From positions 2,666,001 through 2,730,000 of the forward strand of contig JAWHQI010000273.1 in the NCBI GenBank assembly GCA_033032865.1: a stretch of 64,000 nucleotides of DNA. Direction: 5' to 3'. Below, in pieces: positions 44,847-56,000 of this stretch. The stretch comes from Dactylorhiza incarnata. Lineage: Eukaryota; Streptophyta; Magnoliopsida; Asparagales; Orchidaceae. The notes beneath the pieces were generated by a model, which saw nothing but the letters and a program-made list of their open reading frames with translations, was not told the DNA's origin and did no database searches. The position numbers were made by a program, and so were the translations under genes. Position 1 is the stretch's first letter. Every line of letters begins with the position of its first letter.

Positions 44847-46697
44847 TGTAACACCCCAATTCTGTTGAAGCAAATTTATGTTGCTGGGAGCTAACGCCTG
44901 GCGCTAGCCAGTTCGACGAATGCTATCCAGTTCGTCGTACACTAGCCAGTTCGTCGAACGTTAGTCAGTACGTCGAATGCTAACCAGTTTGACGAACGCT
45001 AGCCAGTTCGACGAACGCTAGCCAGTTTGTCGAACGCTAGCCAGTTCATTGAACGCTAGCCAGTTCGACGAACGCTAGCCAGTTCGTCATACGCTAGCCA
45101 GTTCATCGAACGCTGCCAGTTCGACGAACGCTAGCGCATTGCAGATCTGTGATTTGAAATCGTGCCCGTCAAATCCTTATATTTTTAGATCTGATGGCTG
45201 GGATTTATTCCGGGATTCCTTAAGCCTTGACCAGAGAAGATTTTTCCTGATTACTTTAGATCTTATCTCTCTCTTCAAGCTTGAGAAAGAAGAAGCCAAG
45301 GAGGAAGAAGGAGCCATCTTCCACCAATGACTGAGCTCCGAAGCTCCAAATCGCGAGCCGGTTATAAATCCGCGGAGAGCAGCCCGGTGCGGTCCTTTCC
45401 ATCCGATTGGAATCTTGGATTCTCATGGCGAACAAGAAAATGACAAGGGTAACGATCTTCTACTTGGACAAGTGAAGTCCTCCTTTTTATGGCATGTTTG
45501 CATGGAAAATCCCCCACCGATTAGTGGAGAAAAGGGAGTTTTCTAGCGGGTTGATCGTTTCGATCCCCTTTGGTTACTTGCATATAGCATCCGGAATTGA
45601 AGTACGGATATAGGCATTGTGTGTGAAACCCATCCGGACAGGTTGGTCTGGATTGGTGATGGTTATAGTGTTAATTATGCCGGAGAAGACTCCGTGATTT
45701 GTATGCTCTATTTTCGGGTTCTGTGTGCGGTTGTGTACAGCAGGGAGTCCTGGAGTTAATCTCCAGGAAATACCCGAAGTTATGGGCGGATTCGATGATC
45801 TGTCACTACCGCCCGGTGCTAGGGCTAGCGCCGGCGGTAGCTCGCATGGAGCTGTTTTGTTGAGGTGTGATACCTCCTTTCGTTGCTCGGGCTGAGGTAA
45901 TGTCATACCCGCGTCGTGTCGATTGATGCTGACAATTTGAGCATGGGCAAAGCTGATCCAAACCCGCTCCCACACCGAATCGGTGAAGAGGTAGCTCCTT
46001 GGTGCGTCGTATGATGTTGAGATTAGTCTATAAGGCAAGGTAGTCTTGACGGTCAAAGCTCATGCGAACTCTTTGTTTATGGAGTTATTTGGTGTAGCTC
46101 GGAGAGCACACCATGAGAGTGCCTTGAGAGCACGAAACGTGTGGCTGTACAGCCCACGTTGGTGTTAATTGCTTATACATGTGGTGCTTGAATGCACCTT
46201 GTCAATCTATGCATATACTGTATGCCTACAGGGAAGGAGCACCACCACCCCGGCATTAGGGGTGGGGTCATTATAATTTTGGTCAACTTTAGCTGACTGG
46301 TTACTTATTTGTCATGTTTTGGTGGATTGTTGATGCAGGTGCAGGTGAGCCAAGCGGGAAATAGAGGGCGGTGGCCCTTTTTGCTTAGTTGGCCCTCGAA
46401 GGCCAACCTCTCTTCCGCTTTTCATGAATTGCCAGCCTGCGTGCCGATGTATGTTTGAGTTTAATACATTGTTCAATGTAAGGCCTTAAGGCCGTAACTC
46501 TTTTGTTTCGTTCCTGGGATATTGGACAGTTCTAAATGATGTTTTAATCAAATGCTTCTGCTTACACTTTAATTACTCTCGTGTAGTTGTAGTTCTTTTC
46601 TGATTATCACCTTATGATGCTTAGCTAGTGTGTATAGTATGGCGTGGGGTCCCAGCCGGACCTACTGTTATATTATTTGTACTGGCAAGGTGTTATA
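44847..46697 (+). repeat. Chr-1 3' LTR
   Basis: TGTAACACCCC...GTGTTATA (the final CA is now TA). Contains the 19-bp array at about 44895-45135. Confidence 0.9.
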
Positions 46698-46702
46698 TAA
46701 GC

Positions 46703-47129
46703 GACTCCGTATGGTTCGCTCGGTAGATGAATAATTTGTGTAAAAAGCGTGGTTTAACTCAATCCTCTCCTAGCACAGATAGCACGCGAACGAAATGACC
46801 ATGGATATCGTGTTTGTGTTGATCTGCGTGGGCACCAACCCGAAGTATTTGAGAAATTACTTTACCTCCCGCCACAGGAAGAGGCGGAGCCCGACGTCAA
46901 AGTGAGAGTGGGTAAAGGTGAACCCGTCTGGAAGAAATGTATTAATGGCCTCGCCTTCCCTTGGGTAGCAAACAGAATATCCCTCTAGCAAGAGGGCAGT
47001 CTCGAAGGAGAGACAAGCCTCCTCTGACACCTTTCCTTCGGGGAAGCAGTGATCAGCGAAGTTGGCGACGCAGTTCCCTCTCCCATTAGCAGACTCAGCA
47101 TCGCCGTCCATTGTGAATAGTGTTCGCAA
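46703..47129 (-). pseudogene. Unit G2, first exon: transposase_28-like N-terminal domain
   Basis: Minus-strand frame from ATG at 47129 (or 47111, MDGDAES). Residues include FADHCFPEGKVSEE and FLPDGFTFTHSHFDVGLRLFLWREV, then after a TAA near 46846 the continuation KYFGLVPTQINTN. The phrase '(F)LP(D)GFTF....F..GLRL' is characteristic, to my recollection, of the plant 'putative gypsy-type transposon' (transposase_28) domain. The first ATG is only about 80-100 bases from a TATA box, more like a cellular-type gene than a gag after a long leader. Chr-1 interrupts the exon at 46702. Function unknown. Confidence 0.55.
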
Positions 47130-47204
47130 GTGGAAGAGGTGAGTGCAAGAAAAGGGAGAAATGGCAGGGGCAGTTAAAGCGGTTGTTAGAAAATAAATGT
47201 GGGG

Positions 47205-47212
47205 TATTTATA
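47205..47212 (-). promoter_or_regulatory. TATA box upstream of unit G2
   Basis: Minus strand TATAAATA, 76-101 bases before the candidate ATGs of G2. Confidence 0.5.
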
Positions 47213-47399
47213 GAAAAGTAGGGGAGGTGGGAGTCGCGACCGTTGACGCGACCCACTTGCTACAAGAACAATCACCCTTCCCTACATGCAAAGTCTCATC
47301 GGCTTGCCCCTAAAATGCGAGCAAGAACACCCCTACCGCTCGATTAGACATAAAAATGAGAGCAATAAAACATAATATGTGAGCCATATCAAATGAAAC

Positions 47400-48890
47400 T
47401 ATAAATCTCCACGAGGCAATGTTAAGAGCAGGAAGAAATAATATTACATTGTTCGGTGCGAGAAAGTAGAAGAAAATAATAACATTTAAAGGAAAAAAGA
47501 AAAATATGAGTGGGATCACAGGGGGTGCCACATCTACAAAACCCGACGTCGCGTCGCACCCCAGTGCCTCTCCTGGAATGGATGGACTCACATACCGCAG
47601 TGATTTCCTGCTGCATCGAGCGCGTGAAGTCTTTGAGTCGCTTGAGGTGACCCTCTATTAGGGTCATGTCTCCCCCCCCCCTCGCATTTTGTTGTATATC
47701 TTCCACGAGCAAGACGCAGTCCCCCTCCAAGGCGTCCATTCGCCTCTCTAAGGCAAGGATGCGAGGAAAGGGCTCATTCTTGTTTGAACCCCTATCCTCC
47801 TGGGGCTCACAAAGCATGTACCCATATTTCTAAAGCACTACCATTATTCGATTTTACGTCTCAGCAGCATTAGAGGGGTGTCCCTAGTACTCGCCAATTA
47901 TGGAGGGGGAAGGCGGCGTCAAGTAGTTTCCTGTATCATCCAACTCATTAGTTATCAAGATGTCAGGCTCTTAGAGTGGTGGTAAAATATCAGCAGGAAA
48001 TTAGAAGCTAAGAAAGTGAGGGGAGATTGCATTCCCTTACCATGCGAAGTTCTGATACCCTTCTCCTCGCAATGAGGAGAGGGGTCTCGCCTCGGCGGCT
48101 CGGAAGCATCCTTGGCATTCCTCCAAAGGCGCGGGAGGTGGGAAGTACCTTGGACTTTCCCTAACCCACTCACGGCAGAGGCTTGGTGGGACCTTGCACT
48201 GTGGTGACCATTGGGGGTCCAGGAGTATTGCTCGCTGGGGTGATTGCAGTGTTGGCGAGTTCCCCGGCCAAGTCGCGAGCAGGCAACCTCAATCGCGGGG
48301 GTGGGGCTGGGGGTAGCGGCAAGATCGATATAGGTGGGAACTGTAAAAGTGAATGCATGGTTAGTTATTCATGATGTGCGAGTCTACTACGAGGAGAGAA
48401 ATGGTCCCATACTAGGAATCTGAAGGTGAGTATCGGGGTTCGATTGATTGCTCGCACCCTCCTGCTCACCGTCTACATGTATCATCCATGGTAGCGAGGT
48501 GGGGTTGTGAGGTCTGAGGTTTTGAAATAGACATTATAGGAAAGATTGTAAACAAGCAAAAGGAAAGGGAATCACACCTAATTGGATGTCTTGAAGCCCA
48601 GGTTGAACCTGAGGAGCTGTTGTAGTCATGAAGGAGTTGCTGCCCCTCCAAGAGACTCGCGCCACACATTTTTGATGACCCTTTTTCCTACTCACCTTGG
48701 TGGCGTGCACGAGGTGTGCTCGGAGATGATGAATAGCATCCTAGAAGAGGCCACCTCATTCCCTTCCTTGAGGGAGGCAAGGCGCACTAAGATGTCCTTG
48801 GAAGGCAGCATGATGGAGACTAGCTGATGAGAAACGAAGGGAGGAGTTGGAGAGAGGTCCTTGGGATGGCCTCCTCCTGGGTATATATAA
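47400..48890 (-). pseudogene. Unit G1: gene-like, intron-containing minus-strand unit
   Basis: A TATA-like TATATATA (minus, 48889-48882) is followed by a short leader and ATG at 48811. The first exon (MLPSKDILVRLASLKE...) ends in a good donor at 48695 (AAG then GTGAGT). Downstream pieces include a Pro-rich segment (48358-48170), a basic segment (48173-48000) and a coiled-coil-like segment (47817 to about 47590: LALERRMDALEGD, LIEGHLKRLKDF) ending at a donor-like GTATGTGAG near 47589. The product is not recognised. The Pro-rich plus coiled-coil make-up and the neighbouring G2 suggest a related transposon-borne gene, but exon joins are not proven. Confidence 0.4.
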
Positions 48891-49356
48891 CCCCCGGTGG
48901 GCCCCACCGAAAGATTCACTCTGAATTCAAGTCACTCGCCAAACACTCAAAGTTGAACTATCTTTCTAAGCTTGAGGCAAACTCGCAAAAAGCAGGGATT
49001 GTTTACAACCTCGGGTTTGTCGAGTGGACCAAGCAAGGCCAGCAGGTAGAAGGGGACAGGCTTGCCTATCGCTAATGTTATTATTACTGTGAGGCGTTAA
49101 TCTCAAGAGAGTCGAGTAGCCTCTAGCAGATCGGCTAGATGTCCAGCCGATAAGGGAATCGACTCGCGTCTAACCGTTCGACTCGACCTCTAGCCAATCT
49201 GCTAGATGTCCAACTGAAATCCTCTTGATTCGCCTCTAGCCATTCTACTACACCTATAACTAATCAACTAGATGTCTAGCTGAATATGCGAGTGCAAGCT
49301 TGGTAGCAAGTCCCACTTCCCAGTTCGGGGCGAGCGGCGAGCACCTAGTCACATTG
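48891..49356. other. Flank with CTAGATGTCC-spaced dyads
   Basis: No gene. Contains ATCGGCT, eight bases, AGCCGAT at 49130-49151 and decayed copies near 49195-49215 and 49265-49280. Ends at the LTR start of Cop-3. Confidence 0.45.
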
Positions 49357-49539
49357 TGTTGGGAAAACACCCTTGTGATTTATCTAATAAATTATTTTAA
49401 AGTTATTTCATCATCTAGGATGTATTACCCATATTTTATAGAGAGAGTAATTTGTTCATTAAATGTCCTAGGATATCACACTCACTTAGAGTGTCAAGAC
49501 CGGGTCTAATATAAGCACAAATTCAGTTGAGTTAAAACA

Positions 49540-49890
49540 TGTGTCGAATAGAAGTTGACGCAACTTCGACTAGAAGTTGACGCAACTCTGACTGAAAATT
49601 GAAGTAACTCAGACTGCTTGTCGAAGTATCAAGTGAAGTCGACGAAACTTTGAAATGAACTCGACGCAAAAAAGAAGAGCCCGTCGAAGCCATCTTAGAA
49701 GTCGATGTAACTTCGACTTCAAATCGATGTAGAAGATGAAGTTCAAGTCCAAGTCTTCAACTCGACAGATATGTCGATAAGTACTCGATGCAATGTCGAC
49801 ATCTGAGTTTAGTCTGCGCTAAGAAGGATTTCGAAGCTGCTTCTATAAGAACTCAGAGGTGCGTCGATATGAAGAATAATGAATTCGACA
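49540..49890. promoter_or_regulatory. Cluster of TCGA-N7-TTGACG dyads in the Cop-3 LTR
   Basis: TGTCGA, seven bases, TTGACG at 49542-49560. The next copy, TTCGA, seven bases, TTGACG, follows at once. Further TCGACG/CGTCGA sites extend to about 49885. The same arrangement occurs in the coding linker at 52772-52990. Confidence 0.6.
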
Positions 49891-50534
49891 CAACGTTGGA
49901 TACATACAGAAATAGTATGTTTTCTGCTGTCCTTTCTGATCCTTCTCCAAAGTCTTTCAAAGATGAAATTTGAATTACAATGTCTCATTTATTGCCAAGA
50001 ATGGAATGGAGTATTTCATAGGAACAACAAAGACATTATTGGAAGTCATTCGGATTAGATGGACGGGTCAGGAAATATAAATAGAAGGAAATACTCAATG
50101 TCCAATGGATATTCCTTCTAAGGACATAACAGAAGAGGAAAGAAATTCAAACACTATTCGACAAAGAATAAGTATTCAGAAGAAGGAACAGAAAAAATAA
50201 CTAATTGATTATTCTGTCTTCTTCTTCCTCCTCAAGTCTCACATACAGAAATTTAAAAACTTCTTTGTATAGGAATACAAGGCTGATTCTTCTTCAAATC
50301 TTACAGAAGCAAGCAAACAAGAGTACAGAGATCACAAGGATCAAAAGCTCATAACCATTGCATTCTTCTCTACCATAAGTAAGGGTTCATCTTATATACA
50401 GATCTTGAAGAACATCAAAAGCTCACAGCTGCTGAAGGATTCATACAGCAGAATCCTATTCTTCTTTTTCTTTCCCTTTGTTCTTATTTTGTAACTAAGA
50501 AAGCTTCCTAAGAATCCCTCTTCAAAGGATTTAG

Positions 50535-50702
50535 TGGTTCTAAGAGTCTCCTTATCAATAGAATCAATGGTTCTAAGAGTCTCCTTATCAAAAGACTTAG
50601 TGGTTCTGAGAGTCTCCTTATCAAAGGACTCAATGGTTCTATGAGTCTCCTTGTCAAAAGACTTAGTGCTGGTTCTGAGAGTCTCCTTATCAAAAGACTC
50701 AG
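50535..50702 (+). repeat. 33-bp tandem repeat in the Cop-3 LTR
   Basis: Five units containing GTTCTAAGAGTCTCCTTATC, the last slightly longer. A minus-strand ORF through it gives a periodic SFDKETLRT peptide, which I regard as a by-product. Confidence 0.85.
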
Positions 50703-50984
50703 GCACATATAGTGCAATACTACCAAGGTGGTAGAAGAGTGGACTACCCACATCTTGGGGAACCACTATAAAAATTATGTGTCTTCTGTGTTTGCATTTC
50801 TGTACTGTCCCCTTTTTACTGTTTCTATTTTCTGTGATTATATTATTTTGTGTTGGTATTGCTGACTACATAGTTGTTAGAGTAGTTTTATTTTGTGTGC
50901 ATATTTAGGGTAAGAGTTTTAAAACTCTATTCACCCCCCCCCCCCCTCTAGAGAATACTCAGAGGCACACTGTGCACTTTCAAT

Positions 50985-50996
50985 TGGTATCAGAGA
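50985..50996 (+). other. Cop-3 primer binding site, initiator tRNA-Met
   Basis: TGGTATCAGAGA, 11 of 12 bases of the standard site, two bases after the LTR end. Confidence 0.88.
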
Positions 50997-51081
50997 TATA
51001 TTGATCATAAAAAGGCTAACACCTTGATCAAAAGATCACATCCCACATTTTTTATATTTAAAAAAAACTATTTTTAGAAAA

Positions 51082-52200
51082 ATGAGTTCTAAGGACTATG
51101 CATCAACAAGACCACCAGTGTGTAATCTCAATACGTTTACACTCTAGAAGGCCAGAATAAAGCTATGTATGAACTCTATTGATGAAGACATTTTCAATGT
51201 CATTATTTCAGGCCCCCCCCCCCCCCCAGCACCAGTCCGAAAAGATGTCAGTGGGATAGTGACATAAGAAACTGTCCCTAGAGTAGAGTGGACTGATGTT
51301 GAAAAGAAGGTGAAGGCATGTGATGCCAAAGCCATGAATATTCTGGTATCAATTATGTTTGATGACAAATTCAAAAAGGTTGCTGACTGCAACTCTGAAA
51401 TATGGGAATACCTTTCAAGATTAGCTGAGGGCATCTCTGATGAAAGAAAGGACAGAAAGTCCCTTCTCATATCCTAATATGAGATCTTTTATAAAAAGGC
51501 TGAGGAAAGTGTAGCTAAGATGCATTAAAGATTTGGCACCATCATAAATGAGCTGAAGGGACTAAACAAGGAAATTTCTCTGCCAGAAATTAATGACAAG
51601 CTCCTCATGTGCTTCCCAAGCACATGGGACACAAGAATCCGGGCTATCAGAGAGTCCAGATGTCAGATAAATATCCACAGATGCTCTGCTAGGCAAGCTC
51701 AAGTCCTGTGAGCTCCTACTAAAAAGCACGACTGAGACAAAAGCAATGGAGAAACTCTCAACTCCCAAGGAGTGGACCATTGCTCTGAAGGCTGCTGAAG
51801 AAGAGCCATCCGCCTCTGAGGAAGAAATGTTCAATCTCTTGGCTAGAAGATTCAAGATATGGGTCAAGACAGAAGACTCCAGAAGAAAGGAGAGGAGTTC
51901 AAGAAAACCAAGGTTTGATAAAACTCCTAAATAGGAAATAACTTGCTTTTCTTACAGAAAACCTGGGCACATTGCACCAGAATGTCCTGAAGAGAAAGGT
52001 GACAAAAGAAGCAAGAAGAAGGAGCACAAGAAGAAATCTTTCAGGAGGAAGGTAAGAAGAATGGTAAATATTTCATTGCTGAGTGACTTAGATTCTAAGT
52101 CAAGTTCCTCCTCGTCTGACAGTGATGAAGAGAGTGCAGCTTAAGAAGCCTGTTTAATGGCTTTGGAAGATTCTACTGAAGAAAATTAGGTAAATATCTT
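51082..52200 (+). pseudogene. gag: Cop-3 gag, multiple stops
   Basis: Starts at ATG 51082 (MSSKDYAS). Recognisable SIRE-type gag pieces: VEKKVKACDAKAMNILVSIMFDD (near 51300), SEIWEYLSRLAEG (near 51410), FGTIINELKGLNKE (near 51530) and LLMCFPSTWDTRI (near 51605). A knuckle-like CFSYRKPGHIAPECPE (near 51950) has its second Cys replaced by Tyr, followed by a basic KKKEHKKKSFRRK stretch and a Ser/Asp/Glu tract. At least six in-frame stops and changes of frame show decay. A poly(C) run at about 51214-51227 sits inside the coding region. Confidence 0.78.
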
Positions 52201-52360
52201 TGATGACTTTGATTTATCTTCAGAAGACTTTAAATATTGCTTTAAAGATTTTTGTAAAGATTATATTAACAGCCGGAAAGAACTTAACGCACTTAGAAAA
52301 GAACTGGAAGACCATAGAAAAGACAACATATATTCAGTCAACTATGACCTAAGAAACCAG

Positions 52361-53223
52361 ATGTATAGGAAAGAGAAAGAAATAGATAATTTTGCTAATG
52401 AAAATTCTAATCTAAAAGAAGAGCTTACAAAGGCAAAAGCCTTTGAGGACTCACTCAATGGATGGAGTCAAAAGCTTAAGGACATCACACAAAATCTCTC
52501 CATGAGATTTAAACATCTTGGTCTAGGGGCAGATTCATTCACCAACACACTAAAACCTAGCAAACCTGCCTGGGAAAATCCTATAGTGTTCATTAGATCT
52601 AGCATAAATCAACCTAATAACAACTTAGGATCATGTGAAGAACAAGACAATAACCCTACTAAAAGCACAGTATTTAATAGGGAAAATACCACTGATCAAA
52701 TAGGAATTCTAGGTAAATACCCCTTAGAAAAGCCAATAAAAATGATAAAATTCTTAATAAAAGGAATTATGCATCGAATAAAACTCGACGCAGGTTTAAA
52801 GATGCATCGAATGAAACTCGGCGGAGTTTTACACATGCTTCGACATCAACTCGAAGCAAGTATGAGGGTGCATCGAATTCTATTCGACACAACAAATATT
52901 CTGCATTGAATTATTATCGACGTAACTATGCAAACACGTCGAATTCCACTCGACGCAACTCTAAAGATGCGTCGATTTCTTCTCTATGCATGTTCTCAGC
53001 AAGAAATTTTCAATCATCTAGATATCTCTCTTTTATTCCAATTTATAGCTCTAGATGCTTTTGTCGCTCTAAATTTGGACACAAGGCCAAACACTGCTGG
53101 CATAAAAAACCAGCACTTCTTTACCTTAAGGGGTATACTGAAAGACCAGCCTACTCTTTCATAACTCTATATGATGATAGAAGAAAGAGACCCCAGCAAG
53201 ATAGGGTCTATACTAATGTTTAA
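52361..53223 (+). pseudogene. Cop-3 gag-protease linker with repeat-coded segment and degraded knuckle
   Basis: Residues 1-60 of the first piece form a coiled coil (KEKEIDNFANENSNLKEEL). From about 52760 to 52990 the DNA is a series of CATCGA...TCGACG dyads. In one frame these encode repeated A-S-N-x-T-R-R peptides about 12-20 residues apart. The frame then runs into a degraded zinc knuckle (CFCRSKFGHKAKHC, about 53055-53097) in the ORF ending at 53223. The linker is read in different frames before and after about 52909, so it is broken. The repeats look like dyads tolerated within, or co-opted from, a disordered coding linker. Confidence 0.65.
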
Positions 53224-53229
53224 TTTCAT

Positions 53230-53612
53230 GTGCATAGAGGAGATTGTTCTACCACAAACCAGCAGTTCTATCTGGACAGTGGATGCTCTATGCATATGAC
53301 TAGAGCAAAAGAACTGCTGGAAAACTACAAGGCCAAGGAAGGCCTTAAGGTAATTTTTGGAAATTCGCATTCTGGTCAGACCAAAGGATTTGATGTGCTC
53401 AGGTCTAGGGAAATCTCCTTCTCTAAGATAGCTTATGTTGAAGGGCTTTAACATAATCTAATTAGTATTGGTCAGCTATGTGATGGTGAATACAAAGTTA
53501 TATTCACTAAGTCCTTATGACATATAGTTAATTATGTAACTATCCAAATTGTATTGACTACACTTAGAAAGGGTAAAGGCTATGTAGTAGATTTAAATGC
53601 TTCTGTTGTACG
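53230..53612 (+). pseudogene. pol: Cop-3 protease start, truncated
   Basis: YLDSGCSMHMT (active site near 53273), VIFGNSHSGQTKGF, then after a TAA at 53449-53451 the continuation LISIGQLCDGEYKVIF. Same type as the Cop-2 protease. Sequence similarity to copia ends near 53612. Confidence 0.82.
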
Positions 53613-54097
53613 ACTCTTTGTGCTGAGATGGTTATATTCTTAACTGTTTGAAACTAATTAAGTAACGCGCTCCTCTGTTCATTTAATATGGTGTGGGGTC
53701 CTGGCCGGACCTACTGTTATATTCTATGTAAAAGGGAGGGTGTTAAAACGAGTCAAGTGATTGATGATGAGAGTGTTTAGCTTCTGCTTAGAGATGTTGA
53801 GAGAGAGTGACTCTTTTGTTATTTTCATTTGGTTATGTATCGGTCATAAGCCCTTACTCTCTTTTGTTCTCATGCTGGACTACTTATATACATTTATGAG
53901 ATTTTGTGATCGTGGACTTATTCATTTCTTTTATATACTTCTATTCTCTATTGTCCTAAAGGTTAAATGATCATACAAGCCGGCAGGATTGGCGTCTTGC
54001 GGTGGCGGCTAACCCGATTGTTGGTGTCATCCATAAGGCAGCGATTCTGGGCATAAGGCCCGGGTAACCCTCCTAGTAAGGGGGAGGGGGTCTTACA
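53613..54097 (+). repeat. Chr-2 5' LTR, 3' part
   Basis: Ends GGGTCTTACA at 54097. Segment 53980-54040 matches 34487-34545. The start of the LTR could not be placed. The primer site after it (AGTATCACTTG) is strongly decayed. Confidence 0.6.
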
Positions 54098-54358
54098 AAC
54101 TAGTATCACTTGACAAACGATCATAAGAGAAAGAAGTCCACAACACTAGGCCACCCTGCTCGAGCTTTTGTTTGCAGACAAACTAAGCAGGAGAAGCTAT
54201 GGTGTGCCCAAGTGTAAAAATCACAGAAAATAGTTCATTTAAGCATTGTTCTAGGCCAATTCTAATACAACCTTACTTTTGTGTAGTCCCCACAGTTCAT
54301 TGATCCACGGCGTGCTATCCCTCCTACTCTGAATTCCACCCCTTTTCAGCAGACGGAG

Positions 54359-55394
54359 ATGGGGCAAACTCTGACAAATATTCTGGATGCCCTCAAAGCT
54401 CAATAGGCTCCGGCCGCACATCCGAACCCCAGATCAAATTGGTTAAATGCTTTCAAGAGTTTGGCTCCCCCAATGTACCATGGAACAGAAAATGCAGTGA
54501 AGACAGAGGAGTGACTTAATTCTATTCAGGAGATGCTAGCAGGCATCAGCTGCCCAATCAACAGAGTTGTCCCCTTGGCAGCGTCTGCTTTAGATGCACA
54601 TTCCAAAATATAGTGGAAGTCTGTGTTGGACTCCACTTTTGCAGGTCAGGAGATGTCAGATATCTCATGGGATGAGTTTAGTGATGTCTTCTTAGAGCAC
54701 TTTGTATCTGCCACGGATAGGGACGAGCTAGAAGAGAAGTTCTTGAACCTCCGTCAGGGGACTCGGTCAGTAATTGAATACCAGAGGGAGTTCTCCCACC
54801 TGGCCAGATTTGCGAGGGTACATGACTTGGATGATAGTAAGTATGCTAAGAGGTTCTATCGGGGTCTCAGGGACCTAATGAGGCAGGTTCTACTTTTCAT
54901 ATCGCATGGCACGTCTACCCATATTATTGAGATGGCCAAAAAGATGAAGGCAGGACATTTCATGGTGCAGAGCATAGGAAAGAGACCGGCTGGCGGATCA
55001 AACTTTGGAGAGAGCAGCAGGGGTCCGCACCGGGGCAGAGTGATGAGTCACAAAAGGGGTGGGGGATGTCCTCATCCCAACTTTAGAACATAGCAACAGC
55101 CTCCTGCAGTGATGGCTCCTCCACCACTATGGATCCAGGAGCCAGGGAAGTAGGATGATCAGGACCGCCAGCCAGTGATATGCTTTGGGTGCCACCAGTT
55201 GGATCACATCAGAGCTAACTGCCCTCAATAGTTTCTTCCTCCTCATCCTCTAGTAGCCCCTCCAGTACAACAGGGCTGAGACTGAGGATGAGGATGAGGT
55301 CGGGGTCGAGGACCTCATGGCAGAGGCCAACAGCCAGAGCAGATGTATGCTCTGGATCTCGCAGAACCCCGGAACCTTAAAGAAGTCATTATAG
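54359..55394 (+). pseudogene. gag: Chr-2 gag, several stops
   Basis: One frame (codons from 54359; the true start is perhaps upstream). Capsid-type motifs: PPMYHGTENAVKTEE, WDEFSDVFLEHFV, EEKFLNLRQGTRSVIEYQRE, FARVHDLDD and FYRGLRDLMR. Longest open piece 54623-55093. A complete zinc knuckle CFGCHQLDHIRANC lies near 55181-55222, then a Gly/Arg-rich stretch. Stops include TAG near 54401, TGA near 54511, TAG at 55091-55093 and others near 55150-55280. The frame reaches a splice-donor-like GT at 55395. The CAATAG and GAGTGA contexts suggest point transitions. Confidence 0.82.
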
Positions 55395-55487
55395 GTACTT
55401 TGTTATTTTTTTCTTTATGATTACTTAGTACCTTTCAAAAACCGTAGTTGTATTTTAATTTATGACCCAAACAACAAAACTACCCAG
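55395..55487 (+). other. Predicted 93-bp intron between Chr-2 gag and protease
   Basis: Donor GTACTTTG after ATAG, acceptor TACCCAG before GTATAG. The intron is T-rich and contains an in-frame TGA. Splicing leaves a Gly codon split after its first base, the same position and phase as in Chr-1. Confidence 0.55.
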
Positions 55488-56000
55488 GTATAGTGCTTGT
55501 CTGTGGCAAACCTGCATACACTCTATTTGATACATGTGCCTCGCATTCGTGCATCTCAAAGAAATTCGTAGACAACCTAGACCAAATATAGCACTTCGAG
55601 GGCATCCGGAGGAAGGTGTCACTTCCGGACGGGTCAGAGATAGCAACATGTGCCATGTGCAACAAGAACGTGGATATTGGAGGAAGGATATTTGAAGTGT
55701 CGGCAATGCTTTTGAAGATGCCAAATTTTGTCCTAATTTTGGGCATGAACTGGCTGCACTGGAATCATACTAGGATCGACTGCCCGACAAAGAAAATTGT
55801 GCTAAGGCATGGAGATTCTGAAGTAGTGATCGAAGGTACTAAACCCACCTCCCGTCTCTTATTATCATATGCACAGGTTATCAAGGCTCATGAGCAGGGA
55901 GACGAGGTGTACCTAATCTATTTCGAGATGGCGGAGACGGAGGTATCCATAATTGATATTCTAGTGGTTAGGGACTTCTCTTAGGTATTTCTAGAGAAAT
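55488..56000 (+). pseudogene. pol: Chr-2 protease
   Basis: Same frame as gag. YTLFDTCASHSCIS near 55518-55560 is the active site, but the usual Gly of the D-T-G triad is Cys, so activity is unlikely even without the stops. After a TAG near 55589 the frame is open (55616-55984) with VSLPDGSEI, FEVSAMLLKMPNFVLILGMNWL and IDCPTKKIV, the usual end of a gypsy protease and start of the reverse transcriptase linker. A TAG at 55982-55984 closes it. Confidence 0.85.

Larger units (their letters stand above)
38035..46697 (+). mobile_element. Chr-1: full-length chromovirus-like (Tekay/Del-type) Ty3/gypsy element, inactive
   Basis: 8663 bp: 5' LTR 38035-39905, Met-type primer site, gag, predicted intron, protease, reverse transcriptase, RNase H, integrase with chromodomain-like tail, purine tract, 3' LTR 44847-46697. 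Flanks are TAAGT (38030-38034) and TAAGC (46698-46702), a 5-bp duplication with one transition. It is inserted in unit G2. Domain order and the C-terminal VRW...EELSWERE motif place it with Tekay/Del chromoviruses. At least nine in-frame stops and one frameshift are visible in gag-pol. Confidence 0.9.
49357..50982 (+). repeat. Cop-3 5' LTR
   Basis: TGTTGGGAAAAC...CACTTTCA, 1626 bp. Region 49540-49890 is dense in TCGA-type dyads; 50535-50702 is a 33-bp tandem repeat; a poly(C) run near 50935-50946 precedes the closing CTCTAGAGAATACTC. Confidence 0.85.
49357..53612 (+). mobile_element. Cop-3: copia element, 3' half missing
   Basis: 5' LTR (49357-50982), Met primer site, gag, zinc knuckle and protease, then sequence stops near 53612 where Chr-2-type LTR begins. 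Integrase, reverse transcriptase, RNase H and the 3' LTR are absent from the window. Many stops in gag. The gag style resembles SIRE-type copia. Confidence 0.8.

Noticed and set aside
50392..50766. Minus-strand ORF with a periodic SFDKETLRT peptide, a possible repeat protein
   Set aside because: It is the reading of a 33-bp tandem repeat inside the Cop-3 LTR, without start context or relatives.
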